A stretch of DNA of 64,000 nucleotides from Deinococcus sp. HSC-46F16 (GCF_024171495.1 NZ_JALJZW010000001.1:1-64000); one strand, 5' to 3'; positions 18,486-29,791 are shown, counted from the stretch's first letter. The notes: a model not told the origin generated them from the letters alone. Program-made: numbers and translations.

Positions 18486-19679
18486 ATGCCCGCCGACCTG
18501 CTGAACGAACTCGCCTTTCAATTTCGGAAGCCCCAGGTCTGGCTCGGTCTGGGGCTGACCCTGGTGGTGGCCTACGCGCTCTACCGCTTCGGGCGCACCG
18601 TACTGCGGGCGCTGGAGGGCCACGCGCCCCCCCGGCTGGTGTCGGGGTTGGGCTGGCTGTGGACCGCCGTGGTGGTGCTGGGCTGGCTGGCGGTCGCCAC
18701 GCGGGTGGCCTACCTCCCCAGCGTGCCCGTGCTGTTCGACCTCGGCGGGGACATCGTAGACGGCTTGCGGCACAGCGCCGGGCAAGTCTTGGTGATCGTG
18801 GCGCTGTCCCTGATCGGCTGGACCCTGATCGGCACCCTGACCTCGCGCATCGTGGCCGAGGAGGAGTTCAGCCGCCGCACTGTGCGGGTGCAGACGCTGC
18901 GGGGGGTGGTGGACAGCACCCTGAAGGTCGCGCTGGTGATTCTCGCCCTGATCGCCGGACTACAGGCGCTGGGGGTCAACGCGACCAGCCTGCTGGCCGG
19001 GGTGTCGGTGCTGGGTCTCGCGGTGGGCTTCGGCGCCCAGAGCCTGATCAAGGACGTGTTCACCGGCTTCTTCATCCTGCTCGAAGACCAGTACGGGGTG
19101 GGCGACGTGATCACCGTCAACACCGGGCAGCTCAGCGGCAACGTGGAGCGCCTCAACCTGCGCGTGACGGCCCTGCGGGGACTCGACGGCACCGTGCACA
19201 TCATTCCCAACGGGCAGATTCAGACGGTCAGCGTGAGCAGCAAGGACTGGTCGCGGGTGGTCGCCACGGTGGACGTGACCTACGGCGCGGACATCGACGA
19301 GGCGCTGCGGGTGCTGGAGCGCGTGAGCCGCGAACTGTACGCGGACCCGGCGTGGGCAGCCTCCTTTCTGGAGGAACCCGAGATTCAGGGCGTGACCCGC
19401 CTCGCCCCCGACGGCGTCACCCTGCGGGCGCTGTACAAGGTGCAGCCCAAGGGCCAGTATGCCCTGGGCCGCGAGTTCAACCGCCGCATCAAGATCGCCA
19501 TGGACGAGGCGGGCATCGAGATTCCGGCTCCGCAGCGCAGCCTGAGCTTCGGCTCGACCCCGCTGGAGATCAAGGTGTCGGGCAATGCCCCGGCCCCCGA
19601 CCCCCGCCGTGACCAGAACCGCACCCAGCCCCCGGTCCCGCCCTCCCAGATGCGCGACCCGGAGGACGAGGAGATCTGA
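18486..19679 (+). CDS. small-conductance mechanosensitive channel (MscS family)
   Basis: 397 residues from the ATG at 18486. Four hydrophobic segments at about 19-35, 56-74, 98-116 and 141-158 precede the pore helix LLAGVSVLGLAVGFGAQSLI. The MscS beta domain follows (GFFILLEDQYGVGDVITVN, LDGTVHIIPNGQI). The C-terminal 40 residues are Pro/Asp/Glu-rich and probably disordered. It releases solutes on hypo-osmotic shock. The extra TM helices place it near the YnaI/YkuT subgroup. A bidirectional terminator follows. Confidence 0.93.
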   Translation: MPADLLNELAFQFRKPQVWLGLGLTLVVAYALYRFGRTVLRALEGHAPPRLVSGLGWLWTAVVVLGWLAVATRVAYLPSVPVLFDLGGDIVDGLRHSAGQVLVIVALSLIGWTLIGTLTSRIVAEEEFSRRTVRVQTLRGVVDSTLKVALVILALIAGLQALGVNATSLLAGVSVLGLAVGFGAQSLIKDVFTGFFILLEDQYGVGDVITVNTGQLSGNVERLNLRVTALRGLDGTVHIIPNGQIQTVSVSSKDWSRVVATVDVTYGADIDEALRVLERVSRELYADPAWAASFLEEPEIQGVTRLAPDGVTLRALYKVQPKGQYALGREFNRRIKIAMDEAGIEIPAPQRSLSFGSTPLEIKVSGNAPAPDPRRDQNRTQPPVPPSQMRDPEDEEI

Positions 19680-19695
19680 TCGCTGGGCACCAAGA

Positions 19696-19723
19696 AGCCG
19701 CCGACCCAGGCAGGTCGGCGGCT
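19696..19723. terminator. bidirectional terminator between mscS and ftsH
   Basis: AGCCGCCGACC (19696-19706) pairs perfectly with GGTCGGCGGCT (19713-19723), an 11-bp stem with a 6-nt loop between two convergent genes. T content after the stem is low on both strands. Confidence 0.7.
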
Positions 19724-19738
19724 TGCTCCAGCGGCCCT

Positions 19739-21649
<1,911 letters not shown>

Positions 21650-21654
21650 ACCTC

Positions 21655-21660
21655 ATGCTA
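21655..21660 (-). promoter_or_regulatory. -10 hexamer TAGCAT of ftsH
   Basis: TAGCAT on the - strand ends 5 nt before the ftsH ATG at 21649. The spacer GAGGT could also act as a Shine-Dalgarno if transcription began further upstream. Confidence 0.4.
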
Positions 21661-21739
21661 CGGCCCACCACGTTCCCACATGCTGGGCTTTCTGACCTTC
21701 CGGGCGCTCAGTTCTCAGGAGCGCGTCAGCTTGGGCAAC

Positions 21740-21745
21740 TACGCT
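21740..21745 (+). promoter_or_regulatory. -10 hexamer TACGCT of the DUF4384 gene (leaderless)
   Basis: TACGCT ends 6 nt before the ATG at 21752. The divergent ftsH promoter is 80 bp away. Confidence 0.5.
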
Positions 21746-21751
21746 GCTTCC

Positions 21752-22243
21752 ATGCACAAACTCGCCTTGTTCGGCGCCCTGGCCCTGGGCCTCAGCTCCT
21801 GCACCGTGACCGTCGGCAGCACCCTCGGCCTCGCGGGAAGCCGCAGCAACCTGATCGCGGACCTGCGCCCCGACCGGGGGGAGGGGGCCACCTACCTCGT
21901 GGGCGAGGCCGTGCGCTTCCAGCTCACCACCCGCACGCCGGGCTACGTCACGCTGGTCGCCCTGCAACCCGGCGGGGTCGCCAGCACGCTGGTGCAGGGC
22001 GTCTCCGTGCAGGCGGGCACCACCGTCTTTCCCCGCCCGCAGGACGGCGTGACCTACAACGTGGCCCCGCCGCGCGGCCTCCAGCGTGTCCGGGCGATCT
22101 TCACCCGCGTGCGGCCCACGACCGAACTCGTCTTCAGTGGGGTCTACAACGACGGCCAGTGGAATGCGGTCACGACCCAGTACGTGCAGCCCTACGCCTC
22201 CGCCGACCGCGACGTGCAGGAAACCTACCTCTACATTCGCTGA
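21752..22243 (+). CDS. secreted DUF4384-like lipoprotein
   Basis: 163 residues. An N-terminal hydrophobic stretch LALFGALALGLSSC ends in a cysteine at residue 17 (lipobox LSSC), so it is a probable lipoprotein. The body has the beta-rich DUF4384 pattern: YLVGEAVRFQLTTRTPGYVT then LVALQPGG, and a C-terminal tyrosine-rich segment. The same kind of domain is found in extracytoplasmic proteins of unknown role. It is transcribed alone, ended by a good terminator 17 bp downstream. Confidence 0.7.
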   Translation: MHKLALFGALALGLSSCTVTVGSTLGLAGSRSNLIADLRPDRGEGATYLVGEAVRFQLTTRTPGYVTLVALQPGGVASTLVQGVSVQAGTTVFPRPQDGVTYNVAPPRGLQRVRAIFTRVRPTTELVFSGVYNDGQWNAVTTQYVQPYASADRDVQETYLYIR

Positions 22244-22260
22244 GCTGCCCCTTCATCGCC

Positions 22261-22291
22261 CCAGCCGCCTCCACGCGGCTGGTTTTTGTTT
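22261..22291 (+). terminator. intrinsic terminator after the DUF4384 gene
   Basis: CCAGCCGC (22261-22268) pairs with GCGGCTGG (22275-22282), then TTTTTGTTT. Its T-run abuts the TACCCT -10 of the next gene. Confidence 0.9.
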
Positions 22292-22296
22292 ACCCT
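22291..22296 (+). promoter_or_regulatory. -10 hexamer TACCCT of the MazG-like gene (leaderless)
   Basis: TACCCT begins on the last T of the preceding terminator and ends 7 nt before the ATG at 22304. Terminator and promoter are thus packed with no spare base. Confidence 0.5.
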
Positions 22297-22303
22297 GCCG
22301 GAC

Positions 22304-22659
22304 ATGAGCCAGACCCCCACGAGCCTCCCCCGCCCAAGCCTGACCTTCGAGGACGCCCGGCGCCGCGTGGACGCCTATATCTCGCAGTTCGAGGAGGGGT
22401 ACTTCCCGCCCCTGCTGATGCTGGCCCGCCTCACCGAGGAAACCGGCGAGATCGCCCGCGTGATCGCCCACGGCAATGGCAAAAGGCCCAAGCCCGGCGA
22501 GGAGGCGGGCGACCTGGAGATGGAACTTGCCGACCTCCTCTTCGTGATGGTCTGTATGGCAAACGAGCGGGGCCTGAGTCTGGAGCGCGGGTTTGAGCGG
22601 ATGATGGCGAAGGTCGAGACGCGCGACGCCGACCGCTGGACGAGAAAGGAGGCGGGCGA

Positions 22660-22663
<4 letters not shown>
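22304..22663 (+). CDS. MazG-like nucleotide pyrophosphohydrolase
   Basis: 119 residues from the ATG at 22304. The metal-binding acidic pattern of the MazG/dUTPase-like all-alpha family is present: LTEETGEIARVIAHG, then GDLEMELADLLFVMVCMANE. Such enzymes hydrolyse non-canonical NTPs to NMP and pyrophosphate. The DinB-like gene overlaps its stop by 4 bp and a Nudix gene overlaps the next, suggesting one small operon for nucleotide or metabolite clean-up. The exact substrate is unknown. Confidence 0.82.
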
Positions 22664-23666
<1,003 letters not shown>

Positions 23667-23684
23667 GCGCCCGCCCCCCGTTTT

Positions 23685-23707
23685 GCTGATCGCTGACGCC
23701 TGACCGC
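23685..23707. repeat. heptamer repeat GCTGAYS between nudix and era
   Basis: Three consecutive seven-base units GCTGATC, GCTGACG and CCTGACC, followed by GC, fill the space between two convergent genes. The same heptamer theme appears as a large inverted repeat at 53004-53068. Confidence 0.5.
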
Positions 23708-23708
23708 T

Positions 23709-24653
23709 TTACTCGTACCCCAGTTCCCGCAGCGCCTCCTCATCCTCGCGCCAGCCGGGAATCACGATGACCTCCAGCCCCAGGAACACCTTGCGGTTCA
23801 GGAACACTTCGAGCTGCTTGCGGGCGGCCTGCCCGATCTCGCGCAGTTGCTTGCCCCCGGCGCCGATCACCATGCCCTTGTGGGCGTTCTTCTCGACGAC
23901 GATCTCGCCCTCGATGCGCTGGAGGCCGTCCTCGCGCTCGGTCCAGCGGTTGACGCGGGTGGCGACGGCGTAGGGCAGCTCGTCGCGCAGCTTTTTCATC
24001 GCTTCCTCGCGGATGATCTCGGCGGCCCACTGCTCACGGCTCTGGTCCGACGCACTGCCGCGCGGGAAGAAGAAGGGGTTTTCCGGCAGCGCGTCCAGAA
24101 TCTGCTCGCGCAGCGTGCCCACCGCCTCAGGGCTGTTCTGGGCGCTGAGCATGGTTTCGGTCGTCTCGCCCGTGCGCTCTTCGAGCAGGGCGCGGTAGAG
24201 CTTCATCGCCTCGTCGGGATACTTGGCGGCGTCGGTCTTGTTGCCGATCAGAAAGAGAGGCTTGGGCAGGTCGCGCACCTGCCGGGCCACGAGCTGATCT
24301 TCGTCGGTGGGGGGGTGGCGCAGGTCCACGACCCACAGGATCACGTCCACGTCGCTGAGCGCACTGTGGACCTCCTGGTTCATGTACTTGCCCAGGGCGT
24401 CCTTGGGCTTGTGGAGGCCCGGCGTGTCCACAAAGACGATCTGGTGCGTGTCGGTGGAGTGGATGCCGCGCACGCCCCGGCGGGTGGTCTGAGGCCGGGG
24501 GCTGGTGGGGGCCACCTTGGTGTTGAGAAAGGCGTTGAGCAGCGTGCTCTTGCCGACGTTGGGCTTGCCGACGATGGCGACGAACCCGCTGTGTGTCCCT
24601 GGATTAGGGGTCTGGGTGTCGCCGGAGTCGGGGAAGGAGGGGAGGTCCGTCAT
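23709..24653 (-). CDS. era: GTPase Era
   Basis: 314 residues. G1 [11 protein letters not shown]3 DTPGL, G4 NKTD and the Era switch [11 protein letters not shown] are clear. The C-terminal KH domain has [17 protein letters not shown] near residue 255. Era binds 16S rRNA near the anti-Shine-Dalgarno sequence in 30S maturation. The first 16 residues before the G domain are hydrophilic and extra. The gene stands alone here, away from rnc or ybeY. Confidence 0.96.
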   Translation of the reverse strand: MTDLPSFPDSGDTQTPNPGTHSGFVAIVGKPNVGKSTLLNAFLNTKVAPTSPRPQTTRRGVRGIHSTDTHQIVFVDTPGLHKPKDALGKYMNQEVHSALSDVDVILWVVDLRHPPTDEDQLVARQVRDLPKPLFLIGNKTDAAKYPDEAMKLYRALLEERTGETTETMLSAQNSPEAVGTLREQILDALPENPFFFPRGSASDQSREQWAAEIIREEAMKKLRDELPYAVATRVNRWTEREDGLQRIEGEIVVEKNAHKGMVIGAGGKQLREIGQAARKQLEVFLNRKVFLGLEVIVIPGWREDEEALRELGYE

Positions 24654-24659
24654 GGGCCG

Positions 24660-24665
24660 ATTGTC
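24660..24665 (-). promoter_or_regulatory. -10 hexamer GACAAT of era (leaderless)
   Basis: GACAAT on the - strand ends 6 nt before the era ATG at 24653. Confidence 0.45.
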
Positions 24666-24771
24666 TCACGGGGACGCGGGGGCACGGCGGGAGGGGGTTG
24701 CCATTCGCCGGATGCCTTGAGCGCCGCTTTAGCTCGGCCGGGCGCTTCACTGCCCCGCGCCCCCCGCGCCG

Positions 24772-24777
24772 TACCCT
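24772..24777 (+). promoter_or_regulatory. -10 hexamer TACCCT of the Yip1 gene (leaderless)
   Basis: TACCCT ends 6 nt before the ATG at 24784; the spacer is GGGAGC. Confidence 0.5.
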
Positions 24778-24783
24778 GGGAGC

Positions 24784-25368
24784 ATGACTCCTCCGACCCG
24801 TCTCCAGGCCAGTTACGCGGACCTGTTCGCCCAGAGCGCGGCGGTGCTGTCGCGGCCCAGTCCCGAGACCTTCGAACTGTTCGAGCGCCGGGGCGACACC
24901 CGGCAAGCGTTCCTGTACGTGGGGCTGGCGGCGGTCGTCTCGGCGGTCGTGGCGGCGATCTTCGCGCCCTTTCACGAGGACGTGACGGTGCTGGGGCAAC
25001 TGCTCACGCGGCTGATCCTGATTCCGCTGCAATTTGCGGTCTTCACCGGGCTGGTCTACGGGCTGGGGCGGCTGCTGTTCCGGGGCACCGGGAGCTACGC
25101 CGAGGTCGCCTACACCTTTTCGCTGTTCTACGTGCCGCTGAGCCTCCTGGGCACCCTGCTGGGCATCATCCCCATCGTGAACTGGATCGTCAGCCTGGGG
25201 GTCACGCTGGCGCTGATCTTTTTCGGTTTCCTGGCGGTGCAGTCCAGCATGAACCTGCGCGGCGCCGTGCAGGCGGGCGTGACGTTGCTGCTGGCCGCCC
25301 TGGTCAACGGCCTGCTGGTCGACCGCCTGATCGCCCCGGCGCTGCTGGCGCCCTTTCCCGGCAACTGA
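24784..25368 (+). CDS. Yip1-domain integral membrane protein
   Basis: 194 residues with five hydrophobic segments (about 44-60, 72-94, 104-124, 130-160 and 166-190) after a cytosolic N-terminal region. The spacing and the [20 protein letters not shown] segment fit bacterial Yip1/YIF1 family proteins. Function is unknown in bacteria. Single gene, own promoter. Confidence 0.7.
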   Translation: MTPPTRLQASYADLFAQSAAVLSRPSPETFELFERRGDTRQAFLYVGLAAVVSAVVAAIFAPFHEDVTVLGQLLTRLILIPLQFAVFTGLVYGLGRLLFRGTGSYAEVAYTFSLFYVPLSLLGTLLGIIPIVNWIVSLGVTLALIFFGFLAVQSSMNLRGAVQAGVTLLLAALVNGLLVDRLIAPALLAPFPGN

Positions 25369-25388
25369 TCCGGGCCGCCTGACCCCTC

Positions 25389-25394
25389 TAAACT
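25389..25394 (+). promoter_or_regulatory. -10 hexamer TAAACT of the gene at 25402 (leaderless)
   Basis: TAAACT ends 7 nt before the ATG at 25402; the spacer GCCCGCC has no Shine-Dalgarno. Confidence 0.55.
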
Positions 25395-25401
25395 GCCCGC
25401 C

Positions 25402-25731
25402 ATGACCCAGACTCCCGGTTCCCCCGACGTGACCCTCTCCGCCGACGACCGCGCCCGGCTCGACCAGGTCTTTATGCAGGTGGTGCTCGACGTGCAGGGA
25501 CAGGTACAGCAGACCCAACCCCAGCGGGAGGGCACCCTGGCCGCCATGTTCCACAAGGAGCAGATGGGGGACGCCCTGCAAGGCTGCGCGATGCTGATCG
25601 CGGGCTGGAACGAGAACCGGGTGGACGGGGCCGGGGTGGACCGCGCCGCGCGTGCCCTGCGCGGCCTGGAGTTGGGAGAGCTGGCCGAGCGGGTCGAGCG
25701 CCTGCGGGGGATTGCCGACACCGGGGTCTGA
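25402..25731 (+). CDS. hypothetical protein, helical
   Basis: 109 residues that I do not recognise. It is soluble, Gln-rich in the first half (VQGQVQQTQPQREG) and probably all-helical, ending RVERLRGIADTGV. GC codon use is like its neighbours and it has a clear promoter hexamer, so it is likely expressed. It lies just upstream of the terC riboswitch but the latter seems to have its own promoter. Confidence 0.6.
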   Translation: MTQTPGSPDVTLSADDRARLDQVFMQVVLDVQGQVQQTQPQREGTLAAMFHKEQMGDALQGCAMLIAGWNENRVDGAGVDRAARALRGLELGELAERVERLRGIADTGV

Positions 25732-25791
25732 TCCCCTCTGTTCCCACCGCCACACTCTGCCGCGTTGACGCTCTGTCACACTGCGGGCACT

Positions 25792-25894
25792 CCAGGGGAG
25801 TACGCCGCCCGCGCCGAGTCCGGCCGGGTGCGCGGGGACCGACAGTTCGGGAGGCAATGCCGCCCCGGTCCCCCGCAGCGAGGGCCAGACCTGG
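25792..25894 (+). ncRNA. yybP-ykoY (Mn2+) riboswitch candidate upstream of terC
   Basis: The aptamer hallmark is present: P1 5' strand CCAGG (25792-25796), directly followed by GGAGTA (25797-25802), and a 3' strand CCTGG (25890-25894) preceded by CCAGA. This matches the AAAGG-GGAGUAGC ... CAAGA-CCUUU layout I recall for the family. Inside, GGGGACCG and CGGTCCCC form an 8-bp stem around GGCAATGCC. The family senses Mn2+ and is classically found before TerC, MntP and P-type ATPase genes. A CACACT hexamer at 25777-25782 would start the RNA at about 25789, just before P1. Confidence 0.72.
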
Positions 25895-25979
25895 GCAGGA
25901 CCCCCATCCGGGGACGCCTGCTCCGGTGCTGGCCCCTCCCCGTTGTGGAGCCCTGGCTGCCGGGCGGCGCCGGGTGGCC

Positions 25980-26007
25980 GGTCCGAAAGGGATTCCCGGA
26001 ATGGACC
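25980..26007 (+). promoter_or_regulatory. hairpin over the terC start codon (possible expression platform)
   Basis: GGTCC (25980-25984) can pair with GGACC (26003-26007), enclosing the AAAGGGA ribosome-binding site and the ATG at 26001. TCCG and CGGA inside give an alternative stem. A riboswitch acting on translation would need such a sequestering helix. The pairing is seen; its control by Mn2+ is inferred. Confidence 0.4.
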
Positions 26008-26999
26008 TGTGGATGACGTTGTGGATGGGCAAGCCCGTGTGGATGTGGGCAGTCTTTTTCGGGCTGGTGCTGGGCCTGCTGGTCTTCGACCTCGGGGTGC
26101 TCGCGCGGCGACGGGGAGAGCGGGGCGAGGACCTGGGGGTGGGCGCCAGCCTGCGCCTGAGTGCTTTTTACATCGCCGTGGCGCTCCTCTATGGCGCGTG
26201 GGTGTGGTGGGCGCTGGGCGCCGAGAGCGGCATGGCGTACCTGACGGGCTTCGCGGTGGAGAAGGCGCTGGCCCTCGACAACGTGTTCGTGATCAGCGTG
26301 ATTTTCGCGGCGCTGGCGATTCCCCGCGCCCTGCAGCACCGGGTGCTGTTCTGGGGCATCCTGGGCGTGATCGTGCTGCGCGGCATCATGATCGCGCTGG
26401 GCGCGGCGCTGGTCTCGCAGTTCGACTGGGTGATGTGGGTGTTCGGCGCCTTCCTGCTGCTGACCGGCGTCAAGCTGCTGCGCGGGGGCGGCGGGCACGG
26501 CGAGGCCCCTGACCTCCAGCGGCACGTCGTGGTGAGGGCGCTGCGGCGGGTGCTGCCCCTCAGCCCGAAGCTGGACGGCCAGAAGTTTCTGACCCGGCTG
26601 CCCGACGCCGCCGGGCGGCTGCGGCTGCACGCCACGCCGCTGCTGCTGGCCCTCCTGCTGGTCGAGTTCGCCGATCTGGTGTTCGCGGTGGATTCCATCC
26701 CGGCGATCTTCGCCATCACGCAAGACCCCTTTATCGTGTACACCAGCAACATCTTCGCCATCCTGGGGCTGCGGGCGCTGTATTTCGCGCTGGGTGCCCT
26801 GGTCGAGCGCTTCTGGGCCCTCAAGCCCGCGCTCGCGCTGGTGCTCGTCTTTATCGGCGGCAAGATTTTCTGGGGGCAGGCGCTCGGCAAGGTGGACCCG
26901 GCGATCAGCCTCACGGTGACCCTGGCGATTCTGGGCGGCGGCGTGCTCGTCAGCCTGTGGCGCCCGCGCGGTGGAACGGGGGACGCGGCCAAGGCGTAA
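26001..26999 (+). CDS. TerC-family membrane protein, probable Mn2+ exporter
   Basis: 332 residues from the ATG at 26001, preceded by AAAGGGA. Nine or so TM segments. TerC signatures: ALDNVFVISVIFAALAIPRA, LVEFADLVFAVDSIPAIFAI and FVGGKIFWG-like FIGGKIFWGQ, with conserved membrane aspartates. Family members such as Alx export Mn2+ or supply it to secreted enzymes; older work ties TerC to tellurite resistance. The upstream riboswitch supports manganese. It ends 7 bp from the convergent mnhG. Confidence 0.9.
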   Translation: MDLWMTLWMGKPVWMWAVFFGLVLGLLVFDLGVLARRRGERGEDLGVGASLRLSAFYIAVALLYGAWVWWALGAESGMAYLTGFAVEKALALDNVFVISVIFAALAIPRALQHRVLFWGILGVIVLRGIMIALGAALVSQFDWVMWVFGAFLLLTGVKLLRGGGGHGEAPDLQRHVVVRALRRVLPLSPKLDGQKFLTRLPDAAGRLRLHATPLLLALLLVEFADLVFAVDSIPAIFAITQDPFIVYTSNIFAILGLRALYFALGALVERFWALKPALALVLVFIGGKIFWGQALGKVDPAISLTVTLAILGGGVLVSLWRPRGGTGDAAKA

Positions 27000-27006
27000 C
27001 CCCCGC

Positions 27007-27423
27007 CTACCCCTCGTCCGCGAGGCCCTCCTCGGCCAGCACCCGCAGGGCCTCGCGGTCGGCCTGCGCGACCTCGTCGGCGCGGCCCAGGGCGCCCCAC
27101 TCGTCGATCCCCTCGCCCCGCCCGTCCCCCAGGATGGGCGGCAGGCCCCGCAGGTAGGCCGCCTGCGCGATCAGGTACGCCGAGAGGGGCGTGGTCAGGA
27201 ACTGAAACAGCAGCACCGCCGCCAGCCGGGTAAAGGCCGCCGCGTCGTTGAGCGCAAAGGCCACCCCCAGGAAGATGCCCGCCGACCCCAGCGTGACGAG
27301 CTTGCTGCTCGCGTGCAGCCGCGAGTAGAGGTCCGGAAAGCGCACCACCCCGATCGCCGCCGTGAGCACGAAAAAGGCCCCGAACAGAATCGGGAGGTCG
27401 CGGGCGGGCCGGAAGTCATCCAC
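27007..27423 (-). CDS. mnhG: Mrp Na+/H+ antiporter subunit G
   Basis: 138 residues from a GTG, three TM helices. GVVRFPDLYSRLHASSKLVT is the MnhG/MrpG motif. The last 35 residues form a soluble acidic tail (GRADEVAQADREALRVLAEE) not present in short homologues. It is the last gene of a seven-gene operon that assembles one large membrane complex exchanging cytoplasmic Na+ for external H+. mnhF ends 39 bp upstream. Confidence 0.9.
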   Translation of the reverse strand: MDDFRPARDLPILFGAFFVLTAAIGVVRFPDLYSRLHASSKLVTLGSAGIFLGVAFALNDAAAFTRLAAVLLFQFLTTPLSAYLIAQAAYLRGLPPILGDGRGEGIDEWGALGRADEVAQADREALRVLAEEGLADEG

Positions 27424-27462
27424 GGGGACGCCTCCCAGCGGGGAGGAGGTCGGCGGGCCTCC

Positions 27463-27723
27463 TCACTTCATCACCCGGCCCAGCAGCAGGTAGCGGGTCA
27501 GGGCCACGGTGGAGAGAAACCCCAGCAGGCTCAGGACCAGCGCGGCGTCGAGCATCACGAGGTAACCGGTCCGCACCGCGATCAGGGCAAACAGCACGAC
27601 CAGATTCACGCTCAGGAAGTCGAAGGCCATGATGCGGTCGCCCCACGAGGGGCCGCGCAGCACGCGGTAGGTCACGAGCAGCACCGAGAGGGTCACGATG
27701 CCCAGGGCCAGGTTGATGATCAT
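27463..27723 (-). CDS. mnhF: Mrp Na+/H+ antiporter subunit F
   Basis: 86 residues with three TM segments. YRVLRGPSWGDRIMAFDFLS is the MnhF signature. Starts MIINLALGIVTL, overlapping the mnhE stop (ATGA). Small structural subunit of the Mrp complex. Confidence 0.93.
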   Translation of the reverse strand: MIINLALGIVTLSVLLVTYRVLRGPSWGDRIMAFDFLSVNLVVLFALIAVRTGYLVMLDAALVLSLLGFLSTVALTRYLLLGRVMK

Positions 27724-28253
27724 GCGGGGCCTCCGGTGGGGGAGAGGGGAAAAGGAGTGTCCAGCGGCAGCAGGTAACGCTCCACCCGCACGATGGACGC
27801 GCGGGCCGCCTCGGCGTCGGCGGTGCCGATGGCGTGGGCGTAGAGGGTGCGGCGGTCGCGGCTCAGGCCCATCGTGACAGTGCCCGGCATCAGGGTGATC
27901 GCGGCGGAGAGGACGGTCAGCAGCCCCTCGCTCCGCAGCCGCAGCGGGACCTCCACGATCAGGGCGTTGAGGGGGGGGTGGGGCCGCAGTGCGAGGAGCG
28001 CGACCTGCACGTTCGCCACCGCCAGCTCGCGCAGGAAAAAGCCGACGAAGGCCAGCCAGCCGATCCCACGCCGCAGGGTGGCCCGCAGGTCAGGTGGCCT
28101 CTGGGGGGCCGCGCGTGCCCCCACCGCCCGTGGAAACAGCCGCACGATCAGTACCCCCAGCGCCAGCCCGACCGCGAGGTTCCGCACGCCCGGCCCGCCC
28201 AGCAGCAGCGCCCAGACCACCGCCAGCAGGCAGGCCAGGGTGAGACGGCTCAC
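27720..28253 (-). CDS. mnhE: Mrp Na+/H+ antiporter subunit E
   Basis: 177 residues from a GTG at 28253 overlapping the mnhD stop. The frame stays open upstream through mnhD, but MnhE begins at VSRLTLACLLAVVWALLLGG. ELAVANVQVALLALRP and LTVLSAAITLMPGTVTMGLS are MnhE motifs. Two or three TM helices and a cytosolic C-terminal domain. Confidence 0.93.
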   Translation of the reverse strand: MSRLTLACLLAVVWALLLGGPGVRNLAVGLALGVLIVRLFPRAVGARAAPQRPPDLRATLRRGIGWLAFVGFFLRELAVANVQVALLALRPHPPLNALIVEVPLRLRSEGLLTVLSAAITLMPGTVTMGLSRDRRTLYAHAIGTADAEAARASIVRVERYLLPLDTPFPLSPTGGPA

Positions 28254-29791
28254 GGTTCCTCCGGCACGGTGGGCGGGGGCGGAATCACGACCGGTTCGTC
28301 GCCCAGCACGCCCCGGATGTACTGACCGGGCTCGCTCAGCTCGGCGGCGGTCGCGTCGGCCCAGCCCAGCAGCGGCCCGGCAAAGAGGGTCAGCCCCGCG
28401 ACGAGCGCGGTCGCGGCGTAGGCGGCGGCCCGCAGCGCGAGGGGCACCCGGTACACCGGGAACATCACGAGGTGCTTGCCCCAGAAAAACCCGCGCCACA
28501 CGCCCAGCATCGCGTACAGCAGGATCAGGCTGGCGAGCAGGGCGCTGAACACGGCGGCCAGCGCCAGCGGCGACCCCTGGGCCAATCCGGCCCGCACCAG
28601 CGCGTACTTGGCGACAAACCCCCCCGAGGGCGGCAGCCCCGCCACCGTCAGCGCACACAGCAGGAAGCACGCGGCCAGCAGCGGCAGAAAGTCCAGCATT
28701 CCCCGCACCGCGACCAGCCGCGACCCGGACGCCCGCTCCGCGACCGCCGCGATGGCGAACAGCGCCGCCGTCACGAGCACGCTCACCGCGAGGTACGCCA
28801 CGCTCGCCCGCAGCGCCTCCGGGGTGCCGATCCCCAGCCCGAAGGCCAGGTAGCCCACCGAGCTGATCACCGTGAAGGAGAAGATGCGCCGCCACTCGCG
28901 CTGGCTCACCGCGCCGAAGGCCCCGAAGAGCATCGTCACGGCGCCCAGCCCCAGCAGCAGCGTGTTGGGCAGGGCGGGGTCCTGATTGAAAACCGTCGTG
29001 AACACCCGGATCAGGGCGTAGACCCCCACCTTGGTGAGCACCGCCGCGAAAAAGGCCCCGACGGCGGGCGGCAGCGCCGGGTAGGTGCCCGGCAGCCAGA
29101 AGCCCAGCGGAAAGAGCGCTCCCTTGGCCGCGAACACGATCAGCAGCAGCACGCCCACCGCCGTCACCGTGGTGTTCGGCCCCAGTTCCGCCGAGCGCTG
29201 CGCGAGGTGCGCGAAGTTCAGCGTGCCCAGCACCCCGTAGGCCAGCCCGCAGGTCACCACCAGCAGCGCCGAGGCCACCAGATTCATCACGATGTAACGG
29301 AAGCCCTCGCGCAGTTGCTCGCGGGTGGACCCCAGCACCGCGAGCGCGTAGGAGGCGACCAGCATCACCTCGAACGCCACGAACAGGTTGAAGAGGTCCC
29401 CCGTCAGGAAGGAGAGCTGCACCCCCGCGAACAGGAAGAACAGCAGCCCGAAGAGGTGGTGCTTCTCGCGCACCGGGTCGGGGTCGGCGGCCGCCTGCCA
29501 CACCGCCAGCACTCCGCTGACCGCCGCGAGCAGGCTCATCCACGCCGCTAGGCGGTCGGCGGTCATCACGATGCCGAAGGGCGCGGACCAGCCCCCCAGG
29601 CTGCTCACCAGCACCGCCCCGCCCGAGGTGGCCGCGACGAGCCACGCCGCGAACAGCAGCACCGCGAGCGCCCCGGCGAGCGCCAGCCCTGCCCGCACCG
29701 GGCGGCGCCAGGGGTACAGCAGCAGCACGCCGATTCCCAGCGGCGTCAGGATGGGCGCCAGCGGCAGCCACGCGAGGTCGGCCGGGGTCAC
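28250..29791 (-). CDS. mnhD: Mrp Na+/H+ antiporter subunit D
   Basis: 513 residues, about 14 TM helices of the NuoL/M/N (proton_antipo_M) type. LLFFLFAGVQLSFLTGDLFN with the essential-type Glu in FVAFEVMLVASYAL, and KGALFPLGFWLPGTYPALPP in the proton channel, mark MnhD. GTG start overlapping mnhC. It drives proton movement together with MnhA. Confidence 0.95.
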   Translation of the reverse strand: MTPADLAWLPLAPILTPLGIGVLLLYPWRRPVRAGLALAGALAVLLFAAWLVAATSGGAVLVSSLGGWSAPFGIVMTADRLAAWMSLLAAVSGVLAVWQAAADPDPVREKHHLFGLLFFLFAGVQLSFLTGDLFNLFVAFEVMLVASYALAVLGSTREQLREGFRYIVMNLVASALLVVTCGLAYGVLGTLNFAHLAQRSAELGPNTTVTAVGVLLLIVFAAKGALFPLGFWLPGTYPALPPAVGAFFAAVLTKVGVYALIRVFTTVFNQDPALPNTLLLGLGAVTMLFGAFGAVSQREWRRIFSFTVISSVGYLAFGLGIGTPEALRASVAYLAVSVLVTAALFAIAAVAERASGSRLVAVRGMLDFLPLLAACFLLCALTVAGLPPSGGFVAKYALVRAGLAQGSPLALAAVFSALLASLILLYAMLGVWRGFFWGKHLVMFPVYRVPLALRAAAYAATALVAGLTLFAGPLLGWADATAAELSEPGQYIRGVLGDEPVVIPPPPTVPEEP

